Source: Paenibacillus mesophilus (GTDB lineage: Bacteria; Bacillota; Bacilli; Paenibacillales; NBRC-103111). Taken from it: DNA of 57,153 bases. Numbering within the stretch: position 1 is the stretch's first letter; every line of letters begins with the position of its first letter. The translations under genes and the position numbers were made by a program. The notes under the pieces are model-generated. The model had not been told where the DNA came from and did not search any database. It saw nothing but the letters and a program-made list of their open reading frames with translations. Shown here piece after piece: positions 42,544 through 51,302 of this stretch. The stretch is from NCBI RefSeq assembly GCF_005938385.1, contig NZ_VCRA01000040.1, positions 1-57,153 on the forward strand. Direction: 5' to 3'.

Positions 42544-44070
42544 TTACTCGTCGGATTTCATCTTAATTACGGTATGAATGCGCAGTACCGCGGCGGCAAC
42601 CTCGCCGGCCGCTCTAAGCGCATGCACCTTGACCGGCGTCGGATCGATAATGCCGCTCGCCAGACAGTCCGTCACCTGACCGCTGTCGCAATCGATGCCA
42701 TGCCTGTCCGACCGCTCGGCCAATTGCGCGGACTTGACCGACTCTACCTTCTCCAGCGGATTGAATCCGGCGTTTTGCGCCATTTGGGCGAGCGGCTTGC
42801 GCAAAGCCTGGGCCACCGCTTCTACTCCGAACGCCTCGAGTCCGGTCACCATCTCCCGGTAGCGCTCCAGCTCGTGGGCGATTGCCACTTCCACCGAACC
42901 GCCACCGGGCAAATAGCCTCCCCGAATCGCCGCCTGTACGGCTGCCGCCGCGTCTTGCGCGATTCGCGCCCGTTCGCCTACCACCTCGCGGGTGCTGGCG
43001 CCGACGAGCACCGTCGCGGTGGGCTTGCCGGCTCCTCCCGACAACCGCACCCGGCGGATGCGGCTGTCGTACAGGAGCGCCTCGCAGCGGCCCGTATAGG
43101 CGGCCAGCTCCTGATTCGGCTTGCCCAATGCGGAACGGCGCGCGGGTCGGGCCCCGGTATGTTCGCATAAACGCTCAAGCTCGCGCTTCGGCACGCGCTG
43201 CAGCAGCATAATGCCGTGATCCGAGCAAAATTGCTCGGCTTCCGGGTCAGCGCCGCGGTCCAACGCGACGAGCCTTATGTTCAATTCGAGCAGCTTGCGC
43301 AAATGATCCGCAAACCTCTCCTTCAGCTTCATGAACGTTTGGAAGCCCGCTTCCGTGACCAACGCTTCTTCTTCCAGCTTCTCCGGCTCCAAAGCGTCGT
43401 ACAGCACGAGCACCGCGGGGCCGGCGACGACCGACTCGAACTGATGCGCCTGAAACGGCTTCTGCTCCAGCAGCAGACCCGGCCATACTTCGCTCGACTG
43501 CCGCTCGTGAGAGACGACAAGGTCCGCGAAACGGAATCCGTCTTCGGTCAGCCGGCCGCCGCCAAGCTTCTTCGCCGCTTCTACGACCAGCTCCGCGATA
43601 TCGCCATGCTCCCGTCCGGCAACGAAGGCGATCCGGTACAAAATCGGGTCGTCCGGGCCGCTCACCTTGCGGGAGCGTGCCAGCATCCGCTCGGAGGCGT
43701 ACCCGACACCGTCGACGATTCCCTGTACCACCTTGGCTACCGGAACCCCTTTCGTAACTTGGGCCACGCCCTCCGATACGAGCGCGCCGGCCAACACGGT
43801 CGCCGTCGTCGTTCCGTCGCCGATCTGCTCCTGCTGGGATCGCGCCACCTGCACAAGCATGCGGGCGGCCGGGTGCGAGACGTCCATCTTCTCCAAGATG
43901 GTCGCCCCGTCGTTCGTTACGAGCACTTCCCCGCGCGAGCCGACGAGCATCGTATCGAGCCCTTTCGGACCGAGCGTCCCTTCGACGGCGGAGCATATGG
44001 CGCGTATTGCGGCGGCATTGTTAAGCAGGGCGGCGTGACGTTCTTCTCCTTCGTGATTCGCTTGTTTCAT
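42544..44070 (-). CDS. Group III (archaeal-like) chaperonin, TCP-1/thermosome family
   Basis: A 508-residue chaperonin of the thermosome/CCT type, not GroEL. The signature motifs are VEGTLGPKGLDTMLV (30-44), VTNDGATILEKMDVSHPAAR (51-70), and QEQIGDGTTTATVLAGAL (79-97), then GGGSVEVAIAHELERY (near 395) and DPTPVKVHALRAAGEVAAAV, LRIHTVIKMK at the end. Such genes are known from some Firmicutes inside the dnaK operon and fold proteins without a GroES partner. Here it lies exactly between hrcA (42 bases) and grpE (33 bases), so it is under CIRCE control. AGAGGG lies 13 bases before the ATG. A normal groEL should exist elsewhere. Confidence in family is high. Confidence 0.93.
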   Translation of the reverse strand: MKQANHEGEERHAALLNNAAAIRAICSAVEGTLGPKGLDTMLVGSRGEVLVTNDGATILEKMDVSHPAARMLVQVARSQQEQIGDGTTTATVLAGALVSEGVAQVTKGVPVAKVVQGIVDGVGYASERMLARSRKVSGPDDPILYRIAFVAGREHGDIAELVVEAAKKLGGGRLTEDGFRFADLVVSHERQSSEVWPGLLLEQKPFQAHQFESVVAGPAVLVLYDALEPEKLEEEALVTEAGFQTFMKLKERFADHLRKLLELNIRLVALDRGADPEAEQFCSDHGIMLLQRVPKRELERLCEHTGARPARRSALGKPNQELAAYTGRCEALLYDSRIRRVRLSGGAGKPTATVLVGASTREVVGERARIAQDAAAAVQAAIRGGYLPGGGSVEVAIAHELERYREMVTGLEAFGVEAVAQALRKPLAQMAQNAGFNPLEKVESVKSAQLAERSDRHGIDCDSGQVTDCLASGIIDPTPVKVHALRAAGEVAAAVLRIHTVIKMKSDE

Positions 44071-44112
44071 ACCCGTCCGATCCCTCTTCCGGCCGGCTGC
44101 CCGAAGCCCGTA

Positions 44113-45138
44113 TCATTTGTACCATCGGGCGAGCATGACGGCCATGTCTTTCGATAAATGGTCCAGCAGGCTGATGACTTTCCCGTATTCCATCCGTGTC
44201 GGTCCTAATATGCCGATCGTTCCGAGCAGCTGCCCGTCTATCGAATAGGATGCCGTTATAAGGCTGCAGCTATTAATCGCCTCAACGCTGTTTTCCGTGC
44301 CGATCTTGACCTGGATGCCTTTCGGGGCGGCGGAAAACAGCCTTACGAGCGTATGCGCCTCGTCGAACAGGTCCAAAATTCCCTTTACTTTATCGACGTC
44401 CTTGAACTCGGGCTGCGTCAGCATGTTCGTCGAGCCGCTGACGAAAATGCGGTCCTCCTCGTCGCTTTGCAAAGTGCCCTCGATCATCCGGATCAGTTCC
44501 TCGTACTTCGATACGTACTTGCCCAGCTCCGAGCTGACTTCGTTATGCAGCCTCGACTTGAAGTGGACGAGCGGAACCCCGGACAAGCGGGCGTTCATTA
44601 AATTCACGATTTTCTCGATTTCGCCTACCGGCATTCCGTCCGGAATCGAAATCACCTTGTTCTCCACATGACCGGTATTGGTTACAATAATGGCTACGGC
44701 CGATGTTTCATTCAAAGGCACGATCTGCAAATGCTTCAGCGTAGTCGTCATCAGCTCGGGTCCGAGCACGATCGAAGTATAATTGGTCAGACCGGACAAT
44801 ACGGTCGCCACGTGCTGAATCATATGCTCCATCTCTTGCAGCCTCTCGGCGAAAAACAGCTTCAGCACGTCCAGCTCGCCGCCGGACAAGCTTCCGAGCT
44901 TCACCAGGTGGTCCACATAATAGCGGTACCCTTTATGGGAAGGAATGCGCCCCGCCGAAGTATGCGGTTGTTCCAAAAATCCGAGCTCCTCCAAATCCGA
45001 CATTTCGTTTCGGATCGTAGCCGGACTGTATCCGACATCGCCTCGCTTGGAAATGGTCCGTGATCCGACAGGCTCGGCTGAACGAATGTAGTCGTCGACA
45101 ATGGCGCTCAAAATCAATTTCTGACGTTCAGATAACAT
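44113..45138 (-). CDS. hrcA: Heat-inducible transcription repressor HrcA
   Basis: A 341-residue repressor. The N-terminal winged helix (LILSAIVDDYIRSAEPVGSR, TISKRGDVGYSPATIRNEMS, GFLEQPHTSAGRIPSHKGYR) and the C-terminal GAF-like domain ending in GPTRMEYGKVISLLDHLS are all typical. It binds CIRCE and is kept active by GroEL. I use the ATG at 45138 with GGGAGG seven bases upstream. It is the first gene of the operon; the CIRCE site lies 40 bases upstream. Confidence 0.97.
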   Translation of the reverse strand: MLSERQKLILSAIVDDYIRSAEPVGSRTISKRGDVGYSPATIRNEMSDLEELGFLEQPHTSAGRIPSHKGYRYYVDHLVKLGSLSGGELDVLKLFFAERLQEMEHMIQHVATVLSGLTNYTSIVLGPELMTTTLKHLQIVPLNETSAVAIIVTNTGHVENKVISIPDGMPVGEIEKIVNLMNARLSGVPLVHFKSRLHNEVSSELGKYVSKYEELIRMIEGTLQSDEEDRIFVSGSTNMLTQPEFKDVDKVKGILDLFDEAHTLVRLFSAAPKGIQVKIGTENSVEAINSCSLITASYSIDGQLLGTIGILGPTRMEYGKVISLLDHLSKDMAVMLARWYK

Positions 45139-45178
45139 ATGCGGACCTCCCTCTAGTTTCCAAGCTTCTGACGCGTCG

Positions 45179-45205
45179 TTAGCACTCAATCCAAAGGAGT
45201 GCTAA
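45179..45205. promoter_or_regulatory. CIRCE operator
   Basis: TTAGCACTC-N9-GAGTGCTAA, a perfect match to the HrcA binding site. It lies between the hrcA promoter and its start codon. Confidence 0.98.
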
Positions 45206-45216
45206 ACCTTATTACA

Positions 45217-45246
45217 AAAATACCAAAAAGAAAAGCACCTTGTCAA
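45217..45246 (-). promoter_or_regulatory. Promoter of the hrcA-dnaJ operon
   Basis: On the minus strand TTGACA (45241-45246) and TATTTT (45217-45222) with an 18-base spacer, immediately upstream of CIRCE. The -35 box starts only two bases after the stop of the acetyltransferase gene. Confidence 0.65.
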
Positions 45247-45247
45247 G

Positions 45248-45709
45248 TCAGTCAAGGCGCTTCAATACGGCTATTTCGTCACAATTGTGCTGCTTCTTGC
45301 AGTGGACGCAGTCGGTCCAAACTTTCTCCGGGAATATTTCTTTCGGAACGACGGAAAAACCGTTTTTTTCGAAAAAGGCGACCTCATAAGTAAGCGCCAT
45401 AATTTTCGGTATTTCCTGCGCGATCGCCTCTTCCGTCAGGAAGGTGACGATTTTGCGGCCGATTCCCTGGCCTTTATAGCCATCCGTTACGCCGAGAGAA
45501 CGAATTTCGACCAGATCCTTGCCGAGTCGGAACAGCGAACCGCACCCGACGAACCGACCGTCGTATTCGGCGATGACGAACGTATCGATATTACGCCCCA
45601 GCGCTTCCTTCGAGCGAGGCAGCATAATTCCTTTTTCCGCATAAGATTGAATAATATCGTAGAGCGAATCGACATCGTCTTCGGTCGCTCTTCTGCATAT
45701 GACGCTCAT
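45248..45709 (-). CDS. ArgA-like GNAT N-acetyltransferase
   Basis: A 153-residue GNAT protein close to the short N-acetylglutamate synthase-like (COG1246) group. RRATEDDVDSLYDIIQSYAE and KGIMLPRSKEALGRNIDTF at the start, and the acetyl-CoA loop SLGVTDGYKGQGIGRKIV. The C-terminal VWTDCVHCKKQHNCDEIAV holds three Cys that could bind a metal. It may acetylate glutamate for arginine synthesis. The ATG at 45709 has AAGGTGG upstream. An ARG-box-like site overlaps its predicted promoter, which supports an arginine role. Confidence 0.8.
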   Translation of the reverse strand: MSVICRRATEDDVDSLYDIIQSYAEKGIMLPRSKEALGRNIDTFVIAEYDGRFVGCGSLFRLGKDLVEIRSLGVTDGYKGQGIGRKIVTFLTEEAIAQEIPKIMALTYEVAFFEKNGFSVVPKEIFPEKVWTDCVHCKKQHNCDEIAVLKRLD

Positions 45710-45746
45710 GGCGCTTCCCACCTTGCTGTTCGAACGTGAAATAATA

Positions 45747-45781
45747 TGAATAAATATACACGCACACAAGCGTTTATGCAA
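45747..45781 (-). promoter_or_regulatory. Promoter with overlapping ARG-box-like operator
   Basis: On the minus strand TTGCAT (45776-45781), 17 bases, then TATATT (45753-45758). Over the -10 box lies TGTATATTTATTCA (45747-45760), which fits the ArgR/AhrC pattern TGAAT-N4-ATTCA at 13 of 14 positions. It stands before the ArgA-like gene. Confidence 0.5.
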
Positions 45782-45805
45782 TACCTTTTTTCCCCGCAGG
45801 GACAA

Positions 45806-47014
45806 TCAATTTTCGAGATCCGCAAGAAACGCCCCGAACACGTCGTTACCGAACAAAATTCCTTGCTCCGACAGCCGGTAGCCGTTCTCGTCCGCAAGCA
45901 GCATATTTTGCGCCAGCAGCCGGTCCAGCTGTTCTCCGAACGCTTCTTCCATTCTTATTCCGAATTGGCTGCGGAAGTCGGCATTACTTACACCCGAGAG
46001 CAAGCGAAGCCCGACCATCATAAAGTCCTCCATCGCTTCCCGACGGCTGACCTCATTCGTTTCCTTGACGGGCAAACCGGTCTTGCAAGCGTCGATATAA
46101 GCCTGTACGCCTTTGATGTTTACGTGTCTCGTTCCGTCTATATACCCGTGCGCGCCGGCTCCTAGACCGTAGTAGGAAAGATTGCGCCAATAGGCTTGAT
46201 TATGACGGCTGGCCCTGCCCGGCTTGGCGAAATTGCTGATCTCGTATTGGTCGTACCCCGCCTCTCTCATGCGGCGCATGACAGTCAAGTACATGTCCAG
46301 CTCCTCGTCTTCGTCGGGAAGCGGCAGCTTGTTTTTATGATAAAGTGTATGGAACAGCGTATTTTCTTCGATTTTCAAGCTGTAGGCGGAGTAATGCTCC
46401 AGTCCGAGCCGAAGCGCCTCGTCGATCGTCGCGTTCAGCGTGGCTACGGTTTGGTTCGGAAGGCCGAGCATCAAATCGATGGACAAGTTGTCGAAGCCGG
46501 CTTTTCTCGCATTGTCGATGCTGCGGTATACGTCGTCGGTAGTATGGATCCTCCCGATGTCCGAAAGCAGCTTATTGTCGAACGACTGCACGCCGAAGCT
46601 GATCCGGTTGACGCCGCCTTCCCGCATGGCCATTAGCTTCTCCGCGTCCGTTGTCCCCGGGTTCGCTTCCATCGTAATTTCGCAATCCGACGAACGTTCG
46701 CCAAAATGCTTATTGACCGTACCGAGGAAAAACCGCATTTGCTCCGGCGTCAATACGGTCGGCGTCCCTCCTCCGATGAAGATCGACTCGATCCTCTCGG
46801 CGGGCGTCCGCTCCGCCGTCAGCTCCATCTCCCGCTCCAGCGCCCGCAAATAGTCCATTACGGGCTGTCCTTGCACCACATAGGAGTTAAAATCGCAATA
46901 GTGGCACTTGTTCGTGCAAAAAGGGATATGAATATATACCGCCCGCGGCGGCGCTTGATTGTATTCGGGTTGTGTGACCGTATGCTTCCGCTCGCTTGGC
47001 TGCTTCTGCGTCAT
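45806..47014 (-). CDS. hemW: Radical SAM heme chaperone HemW
   Basis: A 402-residue radical SAM protein. IPFCTNKCHYCDFNSY holds the CxxxCxxC cluster motif with the HemW-type following residues; IFIGGGTPTVL and MEANPGTTDAEKL follow; the C-terminal HemN-like domain contains FMMVGLRLLSGVSNADF. HemW inserts heme into respiratory enzymes and lacks coproporphyrinogen oxidase activity. I use the ATG at 47014 with AAAGGA nine bases upstream. It lies between lepA and the acetyltransferase, in the usual Firmicute order. Confidence 0.95.
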   Translation of the reverse strand: MTQKQPSERKHTVTQPEYNQAPPRAVYIHIPFCTNKCHYCDFNSYVVQGQPVMDYLRALEREMELTAERTPAERIESIFIGGGTPTVLTPEQMRFFLGTVNKHFGERSSDCEITMEANPGTTDAEKLMAMREGGVNRISFGVQSFDNKLLSDIGRIHTTDDVYRSIDNARKAGFDNLSIDLMLGLPNQTVATLNATIDEALRLGLEHYSAYSLKIEENTLFHTLYHKNKLPLPDEDEELDMYLTVMRRMREAGYDQYEISNFAKPGRASRHNQAYWRNLSYYGLGAGAHGYIDGTRHVNIKGVQAYIDACKTGLPVKETNEVSRREAMEDFMMVGLRLLSGVSNADFRSQFGIRMEEAFGEQLDRLLAQNMLLADENGYRLSEQGILFGNDVFGAFLADLEN

Positions 47015-47057
47015 AGCACTGTGTCCTTTCCGTTTTGTTGCCGGACTAACGGAGCTC

Positions 47058-47193
47058 ATAACGGAACTTGACTCCGTTATCGGCTATATTTCCCGGCATT
47101 TCCTATTAATAAAGGAACTTGGTTCCGCTATCCAGCCTATCGCGGGGCAAAACCTCATCGCTTAGGCCATTTAACGGAACTGAGTTCCTTTAT
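47058..47193. repeat. Three related 23-bp palindromes between lepA and hemW
   Basis: ATAACGGAACT-tg-ACTCCGTTAT at 47058-47080, ATAAAGGAACT-tg-GTTCCGCTAT at 47109-47131, and TTAACGGAACT-g-AGTTCCTTTAT at 47171-47193. Each is a near-perfect hairpin with the core GGAACT/GTTCC, spaced about 50-60 bases apart. The rest of the 250-bp gap shows no gene. Confidence 0.8.
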
Positions 47194-47267
47194 CGTTCCA
47201 GCAGCTCGGTTTTCGAACGAAATAACGTACTTCAGCTAATGCCGCAATGGCGGCCGCCGGCGCACGC

Positions 47268-49082
47268 TTACTCGTCTATTTTCAGCACCGCCATGAAGGC
47301 TTCCTGAGGCACCTCGACGTTGCCGACCTGCTTCATCCGCTTTTTCCCTTCCTTCTGCTTCTCGAGCAGCTTCCGTTTCCGCGAAATGTCGCCGCCGTAA
47401 CATTTGGCCAGCACGTTTTTGCGCATCGCCTTGATCGTCTCCCGGGCAACGACCTTCTGGCCGACAGCCGCCTGAATCGGCACCTCGAACATTTGCTTCG
47501 GAATAATATCCTTCAGCTTCTCGCAGATGATCCGGCCGCGGTTGTATGCCCGCTCCCGGTGAACGATGAACGACAGGGCGTCGACTTGCTCGCCGTTCAG
47601 CAGGATGTCCATCTTCACCAGATTCGAGCGCCGGTAGCCGGACAGCTCGTAATCGAACGAAGCGTATCCTTTCGTGCTCGACTTCAGCTGGTCGAAGAAA
47701 TCGTAGACAATCTCCGAAAGCGGTATATCATAGATGAGCGTAACGCGTGTCGTATCGAGATATTCCATATTAATGAACTCGCCGCGCTTGCCTTGGCAAA
47801 GCTCCATAATCGCGCCGACATAATCTTTGGGTACGATGATCGACGCCTTTACGTAAGGCTCTTCGACGAAATCGATACGTCCGGTCTCCGGATAATTGGA
47901 CGGGTTATCAATAAGAAGCACTTCGCCGTTCGTCAGCGTAACCCGGAAAATAACGCTCGGAGCCGTCGTAATGAGCGGAATGTTGAATTCCCGCTCGATC
48001 CGCTCCTGGATAATCTCCATATGCAGCAATCCGAGAAAGCCGCAGCGGAAACCGAAGCCGAGCGCCGTAGACGTCTCCGGCTCGTAGCGCAGCGAGGCGT
48101 CGTTCAGCTCGAGCTTCTCGAGCGCTTCGCGCAAATCGTTATAGTCGGCCGTATCGATCGGATACAGACCGCAGTATACCATCGGGTTGATTTTCCGGTA
48201 GCCGGAAAGCGGCTCCGCCGTCGGATTGCGCGAATCGGTGATCGTATCGCCCACGCGGGTATCCTTCACGTTCTTGATCCCCGCTACTACAAACCCTACG
48301 TCTCCGACCGTCAGCTCGTCCACCACGGTCATCCGCGGCTTGAAGGCGCCGACCTCGATAATCTCGAATTCGGCTCCGGTCGCCATGAACCGGATCGATG
48401 TTCCTTTGCGCATCGTGCCGTCGACGACCCGCACGTAGACGATAACTCCTTTATAGGCGTCATAGTGCGAATCGAAAATGAGCGCCTTGAGCGGCTTGCT
48501 CGGATCGCCGGTCGGTGCGGGCACCTTCTTCACGACTTGCTCCAGTATATCCTTGATGCCGATCCCCGCTTTGGCCGACGCCAGCACCGCTTCGCTTGCA
48601 TCCAGCCCGATAACGTCCTCGATTTCCTGCTTGACCCGTTCCGGCTCGGCACTCGGCAAATCGATTTTGTTGATGACGGGCAAAATTTCCAGATTGTTGT
48701 CGAGCGCCAAGTAGACGTTGGCTAACGTCTGGGCTTCGATGCCCTGGGCCGCGTCGACGACGAGCAGCGCGCCTTCGCAGGCCGCGAGGCTGCGGGACAC
48801 TTCATAGGTGAAGTCGACGTGCCCCGGCGTGTCGATCAAGTTCAGGATATAATCTTTGCCGTCGTCCGCACGGTAGCCGAGACGAACGGCCTGCAGCTTG
48901 ATCGTGATGCCCCTCTCGCGCTCCAGATCCATCTGGTCGAGCACCTGCTCCTGCATTTCGCGCGAGGACAAGGCCCCTGTATATTCCAAGATCCTGTCGG
49001 CAAGCGTAGACTTGCCGTGATCGATATGGGCAATGATGCTGAAATTGCGTATCATGCTTTGTCTGTCCGTACTTTGCGGCAT
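47268..49082 (-). CDS. lepA: Elongation factor 4 (LepA)
   Basis: A 604-residue ribosome-binding GTPase. GTP-binding motifs are AHIDHGKSTLADRI (G1), RGITIKLQAV (G2), DTPGHVDF (G3) and NKIDLPSAEP (G4); the C-terminal LepA-specific domain contains the MDILLNGEQVDALSFIVHRE stretch and KRMKQVGNVEVPQEAF near the end. It acts in translation initiation or elongation under stress. GGGAGGG lies six bases before the ATG. It is the first gene of the lepA-hemW stretch. Confidence 0.98.
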   Translation of the reverse strand: MPQSTDRQSMIRNFSIIAHIDHGKSTLADRILEYTGALSSREMQEQVLDQMDLERERGITIKLQAVRLGYRADDGKDYILNLIDTPGHVDFTYEVSRSLAACEGALLVVDAAQGIEAQTLANVYLALDNNLEILPVINKIDLPSAEPERVKQEIEDVIGLDASEAVLASAKAGIGIKDILEQVVKKVPAPTGDPSKPLKALIFDSHYDAYKGVIVYVRVVDGTMRKGTSIRFMATGAEFEIIEVGAFKPRMTVVDELTVGDVGFVVAGIKNVKDTRVGDTITDSRNPTAEPLSGYRKINPMVYCGLYPIDTADYNDLREALEKLELNDASLRYEPETSTALGFGFRCGFLGLLHMEIIQERIEREFNIPLITTAPSVIFRVTLTNGEVLLIDNPSNYPETGRIDFVEEPYVKASIIVPKDYVGAIMELCQGKRGEFINMEYLDTTRVTLIYDIPLSEIVYDFFDQLKSSTKGYASFDYELSGYRRSNLVKMDILLNGEQVDALSFIVHRERAYNRGRIICEKLKDIIPKQMFEVPIQAAVGQKVVARETIKAMRKNVLAKCYGGDISRKRKLLEKQKEGKKRMKQVGNVEVPQEAFMAVLKIDE

Positions 49083-49222
49083 GTTGACCCTCCCGGTTTT
49101 CGCGCATTACGCTCCATTATACCAAAATTGCATGCCTTCCAGCAATGGCGCGCTAATTTACGCTTTTCGAATAGGGGCAGGGACAGCGAAGGCGGCGGCT
49201 TGCGGTGCTATTCTGCCTCTCG

Positions 49223-49420
49223 ATAAGGTACAATTGAACACTATTTCAGCTCGACACCGACATTTTTGCTTGGTTAGTGCACATTTGTACCTTATCCATC
49301 GCTGTCTCCCCGCTTTCCGCGGTTTTGGCGCCACCTCACATCAAATAAGGTACATATGAACGTTATTTCAGCTAAAGATCGACATTTTTTCATAAATAGT
49401 GTGCATTTGTACCTTATCCA
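49223..49420. repeat. Two copies of a 76-bp hairpin repeat upstream of lepA
   Basis: Copies at 49223-49298 and 49345-49420 have the same length. Both start ATAAGGTACA, contain TTGAAC/ATGAAC-type and ATTTCAGCT-GACATTTTT segments, and end TGTACCTTATCCA. The ends are inverted (ATAAGGTACA/TGTACCTTAT), and AACACTA/TAGTGCACATT extend the stem. No gene lies in this 427-bp gap. Confidence 0.85.
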
Positions 49421-49452
49421 CAGCGCGAAGCCGCCGCATCCGAAAGAAACAG

Positions 49453-49500
49453 AAAAAAAACGACCTATCGGAAAAGGCCTTCCGATAATAGGTCGCTTTT
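49453..49500 (-). terminator. Terminator of the solute-binding-protein operon
   Basis: On the minus strand GCGACCTATTATCGGAA and TTCCGATAGGTCG form a long stem followed by eight U. It starts about ten bases after the stop at 49510. Confidence 0.9.
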
Positions 49501-49509
49501 TCAGCAAGC

Positions 49510-51240
49510 TCACGCCTCTTCCGCCATCACTCCGCTTCGGATGCCTCCCCCGCTCCCGCCGGACTGCTCCATGTCGAGGTAAGCCTTATGCCAATCCGGC
49601 AGCATCCGCTCGGGGATAAGAATATGCCGCAGTACTCCGAAGCCGTACATGCCGCGCCACAGCCGCTCGGTCAAGCGCAGCCTTTCCTTCATATCGGGAA
49701 ATGCCGCCTCCGAATCATGATCCGCGAGCTTCCGCTCGATCCGTTCATCCAACCGCATCAGCTCGGCCTTCAGCCGGATATGTCCGAACGCCCACTCCTG
49801 CCGCTCATGGGTTCTCACTTCCGGTGCGATGCCGCGAAGCGTCTCCGCCCAATCGGACGCCCGCGCGCTGTCCAGCATTTCCATCTCCAGCAGGACATCG
49901 GCGAGCTTCTGCAGAGCGGAACCGTTAAGGCGAAACATCAGCCTGCCGTAAAATTCGGCGATTTCTCTGACGTCCCGATCCGGGTTCCACCCGAGCAATC
50001 CCGCTGCGAACGCATTGAAATGATCGCCGAACGACTCGTTGTACGTCATAAACCCGTTGCACTCCGCACGTGCGAACGAACGGAGCACCGACTGAATTCG
50101 GCGCGAGGCGCTGTGAACCCCCGTCTTCGTATATACGTCCCTGCGATCATGGGAGAAGCCGATATGGAGAAAACAACCGAGGTTCATTCCGCCAGTTCGC
50201 GCGTGAATGTCGTCGGGCAGCTCGAATACGCCATATGCTGCACTGTATTGGAACGATCCGAACCAGGTCTTGGCCGGCCCGTTAATAAACTCCTGAAGTT
50301 GGCGGCTTTCCTCCTCAGAAGTCCACCAGCCGCAAATGTCGGCCTTCAGCTCGGGGTAGAACGCGCTTACCGTATCGTATACGTCCCGCACCAGCTTCAG
50401 AAATACCGGGTAGTACGGCTGACAATCCGGACAGGCGCAGCCGCCGTCGTCGTACGGAGCGCACACGATCTTGCTTACCCGGATGCCCGACTGCCGCAAA
50501 TCCTCGAACAGCCGCCTCTGATTGCCGAGAATGACCTCGCGGGCTTGCGGGTTGGACGGGCACAGCACCTGCCCCTGTACGCGCAAGCTATGATTTCTCA
50601 CCCCGACCCATTCCGGGCGCATCTGGTCGACATATCCTACATTCGGCGTCACGACGAGCACATTGTCCAAGCCGAGCTGCTGGCTGAACGACAGCCACTC
50701 CTTCTTCCGGCGCCACAAAAACATCGACGTGCTATGGTAGACGTGAGGATGATACGGGTCCGGCATGTCGTTCGGATCGAACCAATCCCCGTATCCGCTC
50801 GCGCCAGACAGCGCCAAATCTTCCAAGTAGCGCCGCATCTCTCCGCTCCAGCACACCTCGAACGAGTTGCCGAAATGGCCGGGCATATAATGGATGCGGT
50901 CCCTGATCGCCGGCACGGTCTCCCATACTCCGACCGTTAAGCCCGGCGCTTCGGCGGTGCCTGCTGCTGCAGCATCGTCAACCGCCTTCAACAGCCGGTT
51001 TAACAACTCTCCCAGCCCGGCTATGAAATCCCGCCTCCGCTTCGCGCCGATCGTCACATTCCAAGGATCCGCCACGTCCAACACGTATCCTTTCGTCTCA
51101 CGTTCTGCAAACGCTAGCCGAAAGGGCCGCGTGTCGCCGCCCTTCATCTTTATCTCGCCGATCCGCTCTGCCGCGATCCGCGCCGCCTGCTCCGCTTCCA
51201 GACATGCGGTATGGCACTCCAATTTCAGCAATCCGTCCAT
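49510..51240 (-). CDS. Glycoside-hydrolase-like protein of unknown specificity
   Basis: A 576-residue protein without signal peptide. The N-terminal part carries RIAAERIGEIKMKGGDTRPF and FRLAF-type strands, then a TIM-barrel-like core: IHYMPGHFGNSFEVCWSGEM, DNVLVVTPNVGYV, SKIVCAPYDDGGCACPDCQP, ADICGWWTSEEES and ECNGFMTYNESFGDHFNAFA. The CACPDCQP motif could bind zinc. It resembles alpha-glucuronidase or hexosaminidase-type sugar enzymes by eye, but I cannot assign a family. GGGAGG lies six bases before the ATG. It is the third gene after the sugar-binding lipoprotein and the M14 peptidase. Confidence 0.6.
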   Translation of the reverse strand: MDGLLKLECHTACLEAEQAARIAAERIGEIKMKGGDTRPFRLAFAERETKGYVLDVADPWNVTIGAKRRRDFIAGLGELLNRLLKAVDDAAAAGTAEAPGLTVGVWETVPAIRDRIHYMPGHFGNSFEVCWSGEMRRYLEDLALSGASGYGDWFDPNDMPDPYHPHVYHSTSMFLWRRKKEWLSFSQQLGLDNVLVVTPNVGYVDQMRPEWVGVRNHSLRVQGQVLCPSNPQAREVILGNQRRLFEDLRQSGIRVSKIVCAPYDDGGCACPDCQPYYPVFLKLVRDVYDTVSAFYPELKADICGWWTSEEESRQLQEFINGPAKTWFGSFQYSAAYGVFELPDDIHARTGGMNLGCFLHIGFSHDRRDVYTKTGVHSASRRIQSVLRSFARAECNGFMTYNESFGDHFNAFAAGLLGWNPDRDVREIAEFYGRLMFRLNGSALQKLADVLLEMEMLDSARASDWAETLRGIAPEVRTHERQEWAFGHIRLKAELMRLDERIERKLADHDSEAAFPDMKERLRLTERLWRGMYGFGVLRHILIPERMLPDWHKAYLDMEQSGGSGGGIRSGVMAEEA

Positions 51241-51302
51241 TCCTGTAACCTCCCAATCCGTTGGAGAAGGCCGACCGTTCGATTACGGACGGCCTCCCTC
51301 AT

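Noticed and set aside
47247..48725. 492-codon plus-strand open frame opposite lepA
   Set aside because: Antisense to a certain lepA gene; composition is that of a shadow frame.
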